Notes under the pieces: generated by a model
Told to the model about the DNA's origin: nothing
The model's input: the letters and a program-made list of their open reading frames with translations, nothing else
Database searches by the model: none
From: Actinoplanes ianthinogenes
GTDB lineage: Bacteria > Actinomycetota > Actinomycetes > Mycobacteriales > Micromonosporaceae
NCBI RefSeq assembly: GCF_018324205.1
Contig: NZ_AP023356.1
Location: 4,047,501-4,111,500 of the forward strand
Reading direction: 5' to 3'
Length of the DNA: 64,000 nucleotides
Made by a program: the position numbers and the translations under genes
Part shown: positions 58,386-64,000 of the stretch, one piece after another
Layout: every line of letters starts with the position of its first letter
Position numbering within the stretch: position 1 is the first letter of the stretch

Positions 58386-59534
58386 GTGAAGTTCCCTTTT
58401 CTGGATCGCCGGAGCGCCGAGCGCTTCGCGGAACACGTCGACGATCCCGGTGGCGCCGTCCGGCACCACACCCGTGGTCACGCCGATGACGAGCTGATCG
58501 AACTGGTGGCGCTCAGCCACCGTCTGGCCGCCACCCGGCCGGCCGGGCAGGTCGACGCCGAGTTCCGCGTCGGTCTGCGCGCCATGCTGGTCGCCACCGC
58601 CGAGCGGGACGGCATCGGCCGGACCGCCGTCGAGGCGGAGCCCGAGCCGATCGCCGAGCCACCGGCCCGCGGCCGAGCCGTCTTCGGCCGCCGGATCCGC
58701 ACCCGCGGCGCGATCGTGCTCGGCGTGGCCGCCGGGGCGATGGCCGTCTCCGGGATCTCCGCGGCGAGCGAGAGCGCGTCACCCGGCGACGCCCTGTACA
58801 GCGTGAAGCGCCAGACCGAGCGGGCCCAGCTGGCCATCGCCGGCTCGGACGCCAGCCGCGGGCAGCTGTCGCTGGACTTCGCGCGCAACCGGCTGACCGA
58901 GGCGGCCTCGATGAGCGGGGACGCGGCGGCCTTCCGGGACGTGCTGGACGACATGGACGCGGACACCCGCAAGGGCGTCCGGCTGATCACCACCTCGGCC
59001 GTGTCCCGCAAGGAGGCCAAGCAGCTGACCATCCTGGACACCTTCGTCGCGGAGCAGCGCGGCACGTTCGAGCCGACGCTGCGCAACCTGTCCACCCCGA
59101 ACCGGGAGCGGGCGCTGACCTCGCTCGGCCTGCTGTCCGAGGTGGCGCAGCGCACCGAGCAGCTGCGGACCGGCCTGGACTGCGAGAAGGTCGTCGCGGC
59201 CGGTTCCGACGAGCTGGGCCCGAAGCTGCACGACTGCGGGGACGGCTCCGGGATCACCGACAAGACGCCGCCGACCTCGACACACTCCGGCGGCGACAAG
59301 TCGAGCAAGCAGAACGGCCAGGACACCACGCGAGGCAAGCCGGCCCGGACCGGCTCGGCGGCACAGCCGGGTAGTTCCGCGGACGCCGCGACGCCGGGCG
59401 ACAAGGGCACCACGACGCCCAGCGGAGCGACGGCCACCACCGACGCGGCCCGCCCGGACCCGACGGTGACACCCACCGACGGCGCCGGCTCGGACGACGG
59501 CGGCCTCGGCGGCCTGCTGGGAGATCTGTTCTAG
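58386..59534 (+). CDS. rsbN: RsbN-like anti-sigma factor (DUF5667)
   Basis: The 382-residue protein starts at GTG 58386, seven bases after GGGGAGG (GTG 58377 is possible). The N-terminus (RRSAERFAEHVDDPGGAV) leads to a cytoplasmic domain, one membrane helix (GAIVLGVAAGAMAVSGISAA) near residue 100, and an extracytoplasmic DUF5667 domain with SPGDALYSVKRQTERAQLA. A long Ser/Thr/Gly/Pro tail ends in GLGGLLGDLF. RsbN binds and inhibits BldN in Streptomyces; position right after bldN supports the same role here. Confidence 0.88.
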   Translation: MKFPFLDRRSAERFAEHVDDPGGAVRHHTRGHADDELIELVALSHRLAATRPAGQVDAEFRVGLRAMLVATAERDGIGRTAVEAEPEPIAEPPARGRAVFGRRIRTRGAIVLGVAAGAMAVSGISAASESASPGDALYSVKRQTERAQLAIAGSDASRGQLSLDFARNRLTEAASMSGDAAAFRDVLDDMDADTRKGVRLITTSAVSRKEAKQLTILDTFVAEQRGTFEPTLRNLSTPNRERALTSLGLLSEVAQRTEQLRTGLDCEKVVAAGSDELGPKLHDCGDGSGITDKTPPTSTHSGGDKSSKQNGQDTTRGKPARTGSAAQPGSSADAATPGDKGTTTPSGATATTDAARPDPTVTPTDGAGSDDGGLGGLLGDLF

Positions 59535-59556
59535 CTCGTGGCCCACGGAACGTGGC

Positions 59557-59592
59557 GAGGGGCGGTGCCGGAGAAATCCGGGGCCGCCCCTC
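59557..59592. terminator. bidirectional terminator after rsbN
   Basis: GAGGGGCGG (59557-59565) pairs with CCGCCCCTC (59584-59592). It lies in the short gap between the convergent rsbN-like and acyltransferase genes. Confidence 0.75.
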
Positions 59593-59625
59593 AATCGTCA
59601 CTATAGGACGGTTCGCGGGGTCGTG

Positions 59626-60630
59626 TCACCGCGCGAACGGATCTGGCCGTTTCTGGAGCAACTCGTGCAGGGTCGCCTGAATCGTCTCCCGCACCTGGTC
59701 GGCCAGGTTGTAGACGACCAGCGGATCGTCCGCGTACTCGGTGAGGTGCGCGGTCGGGATCGGCGGGCAGAACTCGATCAGCCACTTGCTCGGCAGCGGG
59801 ATCAGGCCCAGCGGTCCCAGCCACGGGAAGGTCGGAGTGACCGGGAAGTACGGCACGCCGAGCAGCCGGGCCAGCGGTTTCAGGTCGGCCAGGATCGGAT
59901 AGATCTCCTCGGCGCCGACGATGGCCACCGGGACGATCGGGGTGCCGGTGCGCAGCGCCGCCGAGACGAACCCGCCGCGGCCGAAGCGCTGGAGTTTGTA
60001 CCGCTCGGAGAAGCGCTTGCCGATGCCCTTGAAGCCCTCCGGAAAGACGCCGACCAGCTGGTCACTGTGCATCAGGCGCTCGGCGTCCGGGTTGCAGGCG
60101 ACCGTGGCGCCGGCCGCCCGGGCCAGCTCGCTCAGGCCGGGCATCCGGAAGACCAGGTCGGCGCCGAGCAGGCGCAGCGCCCGCTGCCGCGGATGGTTCT
60201 CCCGCAGCGCCACGGTGAGCATCAGCGCGTCCAGGGCCAGCGTGCCGGAGTGGTTGCCGACCACCAGGCCGGGACCGTCGGACGGCACGTTCTCGATGCC
60301 GAACACCTCGGTGCGGAACCAGTCGCGATAGAGCACCCGGAGCATCGGGTGCAGCACCGCGGCGGTCAGCTCCGCGTCGTACCCGAACTCGTCGACCTCG
60401 TACGCCCCGGCCAGGCGGCGGCGCAGGAAGGCCAGGCCGTCCGCGATCCGGCGATCCCAGACGTCGAGCGCGTCCGGGCCCGGCATCGCCGTCGACTCCA
60501 GTTTGGCCACCTGCTCCTCCGGTTTCTCCGGGATCGGGCGGCGGCCGTTCACCTTTTTCGGCGGCGACGGCTCGGGCAACCGGAACTCGGCTTGCCCGGG
60601 AAGCATGTCGCGGAACTCGTCCTGACTCAA
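59626..60630 (-). CDS. PlsC-like lysophospholipid acyltransferase
   Basis: The 334-residue protein has a variable N-terminus and a PlsC domain with NHSGTLALD (HX4D, near residue 125), the FPEGFKGIGK motif near 195 and PIVPVAIVGAEEIYP near 235. It transfers acyl groups to lysophosphatidate or a related lipid acceptor. It overlaps the epimerase gene by 4 bp, as Rv0502 does with galE2 in M. tuberculosis. The acyl acceptor is not known. Confidence 0.88.
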   Translation of the reverse strand: MSQDEFRDMLPGQAEFRLPEPSPPKKVNGRRPIPEKPEEQVAKLESTAMPGPDALDVWDRRIADGLAFLRRRLAGAYEVDEFGYDAELTAAVLHPMLRVLYRDWFRTEVFGIENVPSDGPGLVVGNHSGTLALDALMLTVALRENHPRQRALRLLGADLVFRMPGLSELARAAGATVACNPDAERLMHSDQLVGVFPEGFKGIGKRFSERYKLQRFGRGGFVSAALRTGTPIVPVAIVGAEEIYPILADLKPLARLLGVPYFPVTPTFPWLGPLGLIPLPSKWLIEFCPPIPTAHLTEYADDPLVVYNLADQVRETIQATLHELLQKRPDPFAR

Positions 60631-61706
60631 GGGCGGTCTCTCCCGGCCGGGCTGGCGTCGGCCGTCGCCCGCACCCGCCGGATGCCGTCCAGGATCGCCT
60701 GCTCGGCGGCGGCGAGCCGGTCGGCGGTGAGCGAGGAGCCGGCCGCGTGCGCCTGGATGAACTCCTCGAACGCGGTGGCGGTGCTGCGCGGGGTGAAGCC
60801 GAACTCACGGATCAGCCGGGAGGTGTCGACCACCCGGCCGTGCACGAAGAGGTCGATCTGGTCCAGGCCGATCTGCTCCACGCCCAGCTGGCGGGCGAGG
60901 GCGGCGGCGGTGGACAGCCCGCTCTCGGGCAGCGGCAGGGCGATCCGGCCGGCCCGGCGAACCGCCTGGGACAGCATCAGGACGCCGGTGCCGGCGACGT
61001 TGTAGGTGCCCGGATGGTCCTCGGTGACCGACCGGTGCAGCACCTCGAGCGCGTCGTCCACGTGCACGAACTGGAGGCGGGCGTCACGGCCGAGCACGGT
61101 GGGCACCAGTGGCTGGGCGAAGTACCGGGTCAGCGACGTCTCGGCGGACGAGCTGATCATCGGGGCGAAGCGGAGGACGGTGGCCGCGACCTCGGGACGG
61201 CGGCGGCGGAATCCGCGCACATAACCCTCGATGTCGAGGATGTCCCGGGCGAACGGGCCACGCGGCACCGCCCGCGGCTCGGTGTCCTCGGTGAAGACGG
61301 CCGGATCCCGGAAGGAGGCGCCGTAGGCCGCGGTGGAGGAACGCACCACCAGCTTGCGCAGCCCGGGCGCGCCCTGGGCAGCGGCCAGCACCTGCATGGT
61401 GCCGATGACGTTCTGTTCTTTCATCCCGGCGCGGCCGCCGTGGGCCGGGTCGGGCACGCTGGTCACCGCCAGATGCACGACCGCCTCGGCGCCGAGCTCG
61501 GCGATGGCCTCGGTGGCCGCGCGGGCGTCGGCCCGGATCCGCTCGACCCCGTCCAGCAGGCCGAGCAGCCGTGCGGGCGGGTCATGCGGATCCAGACCGA
61601 CGACACGGTCGATCCGGGGATCTGCGGCGAGGCGGGCAGCCACCCGAGCGCCGAGATATCGGCTGACTCCGGTGACCACGACAACGCTGGGCGGTGAGGT
61701 CACCAC
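60627..61706 (-). CDS. NAD-dependent epimerase/dehydratase (GalE2-like)
   Basis: The protein is about 359 residues from GTG 61706 (or 61703). The Rossmann start is VVVVTGVSRYLGARVAARLA, followed by VVHLAVTSVPDP, RKLVVRSSTAAYG and the C-terminal LSQAVRRAGRIALPLP. The usual YxxxK is not obvious (the segment is DIEGYVRGF), so epimerase chemistry is doubtful; related actinobacterial proteins have the same feature. It overlaps the acyltransferase by 4 bp, hinting at a shared envelope-lipid role. Confidence 0.82.
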   Translation of the reverse strand: MVTSPPSVVVVTGVSRYLGARVAARLAADPRIDRVVGLDPHDPPARLLGLLDGVERIRADARAATEAIAELGAEAVVHLAVTSVPDPAHGGRAGMKEQNVIGTMQVLAAAQGAPGLRKLVVRSSTAAYGASFRDPAVFTEDTEPRAVPRGPFARDILDIEGYVRGFRRRRPEVAATVLRFAPMISSSAETSLTRYFAQPLVPTVLGRDARLQFVHVDDALEVLHRSVTEDHPGTYNVAGTGVLMLSQAVRRAGRIALPLPESGLSTAAALARQLGVEQIGLDQIDLFVHGRVVDTSRLIREFGFTPRSTATAFEEFIQAHAAGSSLTADRLAAAEQAILDGIRRVRATADASPAGRDRP

Positions 61707-61779
61707 GAGCGCACCTTTCGATGCAGAGCCTGGGGTCGGCAAGCGACGGCGTCAGCCGGGTGGAGCACCCGGCCGGCCG

Positions 61780-61881
61780 TCACTTGCCCAAACGGCGACG
61801 CTGGACGCGGGTCTTGCGCAGCAGCTTGCGGTGCTTCTTCTTCGCCATACGCTTGCGGCGCTTCTTGACCACGGAGCCCAT
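61780..61881 (-). CDS. small ribosomal protein bS22
   Basis: The 33-residue, extremely basic protein [20 protein letters not shown]... ending in RRLGK matches the actinobacterial bS22 peptide of the 30S subunit (AURKAIP1/COX24 domain). The ATG at 61881 follows GAGAGG. It lies between the epimerase and the HTH gene, exactly as Rv0500B lies between Rv0501 and Rv0500A. Confidence 0.93.
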   Translation of the reverse strand: MGSVVKKRRKRMAKKKHRKLLRKTRVQRRRLGK

Positions 61882-62051
61882 ACGAAAGCCTCTCGAACCA
61901 TGTTTGAGTGGAACCGGCGCGCGGCCGGAACCGATCTGGACGGCACCCGGAACGGCGCCGCTAGGTGGCGGCACGCGTCGGACCGGGAACCAACCGGTCC
62001 AGCGTACCGGCCCGCTCCGTGTGGGCCAACACGACCCCGGCAGGCCGCCCG

Positions 62052-62264
62052 TCAGGCGGTCTGGGAGAACGCGCCGCGGAGATACTCGTGTACCGCGTGC
62101 TCGGGCACCCGGAACGAGCGTCCGACCCGGACGGCGGTGAGGTCACCACCGTGCACGAGCCGGTAGACGGTCATCTTGGAGACCCGCATCAACGTGGCCA
62201 CCTCGGCCACGGTCAGGAACCGCACCTCCGAGAGGCGCTCCTCGGTCTGGGCTGGACCCGTCAT
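62052..62264 (-). CDS. helix-turn-helix excisionase-family protein (Rv0500A-like)
   Basis: The 70-residue protein is one MerR-like winged helix: [20 protein letters not shown] followed by [21 protein letters not shown]. It resembles Rv0500A more than BldC. It is too small to carry a sensor domain and probably binds DNA cooperatively. ATG 62264 was preferred over an earlier ATG at 62378, whose extra residues do not resemble relatives. It is next to the bS22 gene. Confidence 0.88.
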   Translation of the reverse strand: MTGPAQTEERLSEVRFLTVAEVATLMRVSKMTVYRLVHGGDLTAVRVGRSFRVPEHAVHEYLRGAFSQTA

Positions 62265-62454
62265 CTCGTCGCACCGATCCTTTCGCAGGCACGCGCCTCG
62301 CCTGGCGAACGTGCGTGTCATCAGAACCGTATCGATGCGGCTGTGACCAGGGCGTCGCGTTCCGTAATTTGCCCACAAAAAGTCAAGTGCGACACGCCGG
62401 ATCTGTGTCCAATTAGCCCGAAAGGTCGCCTTCGGCGGAGTTACCCCCGCTGAG

Positions 62455-63375
62455 TCACTTCCGCGACGAAACTGCCTTCACGAAAAAGGCGACGTTGGCT
62501 GGTCGCTCGGCGAGACGGCGCATGAGGTAGCCGTACCACTGCTCGCCGTACGGCAAGTAGACCCGCACGGTGTGCCCGCCCGCCGCGAGCCGGGCCTGCT
62601 CCTCCGGCCGCACGCCGTAGAGCAACTGGAACTCGTACTCCCCGGTGGAGCGGTCGAACCAGCGCGCACGGTCCTCGGCGATCGCGATCAGCCGCGGGTC
62701 GTGGGTCGCCACCATCGGATAGCCCTCGCCGGCCATCAGGATGTTCAGGCACCGCACGTACGACTTGTCCACGTCCAGCGCCGACTGGAACGCCACCGAC
62801 TCGGGCTCGGCATACGCACCCTTGCAGAGGCGCACGCGGGACCCGGCGACCGCCAGCTCCCGGCAGTCCCCCTCGGTCCGCCGCAGGTACGCCTGCAGCA
62901 CCGCCCCCGTGTCCGGGAAGTCTTTACGCAGCTCAAGCAGGGTTTCCAGGGTCGCGTCCGTGGTGCTGTGATCCTCGGCGTCCAGCGTCACCGTGGTGCC
63001 CGCCTCGGCGGCCGCGACGCAGATCGCCCGGGCGTTCTCATAAGCGATCTTCTCGTCCAGGCGCTGGCCGAGCGCGGACAGCTTGACGCTCACCTCGGCG
63101 GGCGGCGTCAGGCCGGCGTCGTGCAGCCGGGCCAGCAGCCCCACGTACTCGTCGCGGACGGCGTGCGCCTGCTCGGCCGTCTCGGTCTCCTCGCCGAGAT
63201 GATCCAGGCTGATCGCCAGCCCGTCGTCGGCCAGCTCCCGGCTCGCCCGGATCGCCTCCTCGGCGCTGCCGCCGGCCACGAAACGCCGGACCACACCTCT
63301 GCTGACGGGGGCTGACTCGACCAACCGCTCCAGCCGGGCGGAGCCGGCCGCGGCGAAAAACAGGGAACGGAGCAT
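62455..63375 (-). CDS. proline dehydrogenase
   Basis: The 306-residue TIM-barrel flavoenzyme oxidises proline to pyrroline-5-carboxylate. Motifs: VSVKLSALG near 95, LDAEDHSTTD near 130, LQAYLRRTEGDC near 160, RLCKGAYAEP near 180 and the C-terminal EFQLLYGVRPEEQ and YGYLMRRLAERP that bind substrate and FAD. It is the monofunctional PutB/PruB type without the P5C dehydrogenase half. ATG 63375. It diverges from the CGNR gene. Confidence 0.94.
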   Translation of the reverse strand: MLRSLFFAAAGSARLERLVESAPVSRGVVRRFVAGGSAEEAIRASRELADDGLAISLDHLGEETETAEQAHAVRDEYVGLLARLHDAGLTPPAEVSVKLSALGQRLDEKIAYENARAICVAAAEAGTTVTLDAEDHSTTDATLETLLELRKDFPDTGAVLQAYLRRTEGDCRELAVAGSRVRLCKGAYAEPESVAFQSALDVDKSYVRCLNILMAGEGYPMVATHDPRLIAIAEDRARWFDRSTGEYEFQLLYGVRPEEQARLAAGGHTVRVYLPYGEQWYGYLMRRLAERPANVAFFVKAVSSRK

Positions 63376-63464
63376 GCGTCGAGCGTAATCGCCCGGCCGG
63401 GCCGGGGCGCGGCAGTGCGGTCGAGGAATCGCACCTCGCGGCCGGTTGCGGCTACCGTGGTCGG

Positions 63465-64000
63465 GTGAACTTCGATGCGTACGCCCGGACGGCGGTCGAC
63501 CTCGTCAACGCCGGCCTGGACGATCTCGCCGGCCTGCGGGCCCTGTTCGCCGGCGACCTGGACTACATGCGGGACCAGGTCGTGGAGAAGGACCTCGCGA
63601 CCTTCCGCCGGGCACAGCGCCGGCTGCGTGAGGTCTTCGAGCTCGGCACCGCCGGCCGGGACGCCGACACGGTGCGCGAGCTGAACTCGCTGCTCGAGGC
63701 GTACCCGGTGCAGCCACGCATCTCCGGCCACGACGCCAGCGACTGGCACATGCACGTCACCAGCCGCGGCTCCTCGGTGAGCGCGGAGTACCTGGCCGGC
63801 GCCGTCTGGGGCCTGGCCGTCTGGCTCTGCGAGTTCGGCAGCGCCCGCTTCGGCATCTGCGCCGACGAGCGCTGCGGCAACGTCTACCTGGACACCTCGT
63901 CCAACAACTGCCGCCGCTTCTGCTCGGAGCGCTGCGCCACCCGCTCCCACGTCGCCGCCCACCGAGCCCGCAAACGCGCCGCCGCCACCCCGGAGCCCGT
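63465..64000 (+). CDS. CGNR zinc-finger regulator (cut by the right edge)
   Basis: GTG 63465 starts a frame that runs open to the window end, so the protein is at least 178 residues. It opens VNFDAYARTAVDLVNAGLDD and ends with the CGNR finger: CADERCGNVYLDTSSNNC, then RFCSERCATRSHVAAHRARK. An ABATE-type stress-sensing domain lies between. Such proteins are thought to bind DNA in stress response. The stop codon is outside the window. Confidence 0.88.
   Translation, partial: MNFDAYARTAVDLVNAGLDDLAGLRALFAGDLDYMRDQVVEKDLATFRRAQRRLREVFELGTAGRDADTVRELNSLLEAYPVQPRISGHDASDWHMHVTSRGSSVSAEYLAGAVWGLAVWLCEFGSARFGICADERCGNVYLDTSSNNCRRFCSERCATRSHVAAHRARKRAAATPEP

Noticed and set aside
1..64000. A prophage, integrated plasmid or biosynthetic cluster
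   Set aside because: No integrase, transposase, phage structural gene, polyketide/peptide synthase or att-like direct repeat next to the tRNA was seen.

Overview
The window is very GC-rich, has strongly G/C-ending codons, and carries an actinobacterial gene set. It holds a BldN-type sigma factor with its RsbN-like partner, Rex, the Glp/GlpR (SepX) cell-division pair, KorAB, Mrp, bS22 and DUF3117. The content and gene order point to a filamentous actinomycete, most likely Micromonosporaceae (Actinoplanes or Micromonospora type). The genus is inferred and was not tested. No prophage, insertion sequence, CRISPR-cas locus or biosynthetic cluster is visible; this is ordinary chromosome. Its unusual content lies in the repeat-rich gaps between genes.

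Layout. 0-0.6 kb: a 63-bp repeat array and tRNA-Ala(CGC). 0.6-8.2 kb: glpR, rimJ, glp, galU and a diguanylate cyclase (minus), then 5-formyl-THF cyclo-ligase and a Ruc-like zinc-ribbon chaperone gene behind a CIRCE operator (plus). The order matches Mycobacterium tuberculosis Rv0991c-Rv0996. 8.2-11 kb: repeats, two DnaA-box-like sequences, small membrane proteins and a Fur-family regulator. 11-16.1 kb: an MpaB-like protein facing a minus-strand run of RecB-like nuclease, MarC, PHP phosphoesterase, PH-domain protein, a 52-aa membrane peptide and a DUF6758 protein. 16.1-20.8 kb: thioredoxin, then an SOS-box-preceded Rv2578c-type radical SAM protein with an intein inside its cluster-binding motif, a CoA-binding protein and several tandem repeats.

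20.8-32.7 kb: SDR, lipoprotein, EamA transporter, HAD, a PhzF remnant, an MgtE_N/CBS protein, DUF1003, mrp, tatB, htrA, an O-methyltransferase, leucyl aminopeptidase and DUF3117. This resembles Rv1211-Rv1232c, but sigE-rseA is absent between the methyltransferase and htrA. 32.9-40.2 kb: paaX-like regulator plus enoyl-CoA hydratase; then tag, SRPBCC, DivIVA-like and a lone nuoA (minus); then korAB (plus). 40.3-48.6 kb: the main 63-bp repeat array, a K+ channel, a cyclase-STAND regulator, a second zinc ribbon, a lytic-transglycosylase-like protein, a double GNAT and a third repeat array.

48.6-54.5 kb: the heme operon rex-hemA-hemC-cobA/hemD-hemB, with a Rex operator over its own promoter. 54.5-64 kb: HAD, glutaredoxin-like protein and acyl-CoA synthetase (minus); bldN and rsbN (plus); acyltransferase, NAD-dependent epimerase, bS22, an HTH protein and proline dehydrogenase (minus, like Rv0500A-Rv0502); and a partial CGNR zinc-finger gene.

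The strongest candidates for something undescribed are: (1) a roughly 115-nt structured element present twice (28315-28430 and 48491-48604), with compensatory stem changes, an invariant TTACAA linker and the same convergent-gene position; (2) a 63/64-bp nested-palindrome repeat family forming three separate, internally homogenised arrays; and (3) tandem arrays that appear to have been seeded from the 3' ends of genes.
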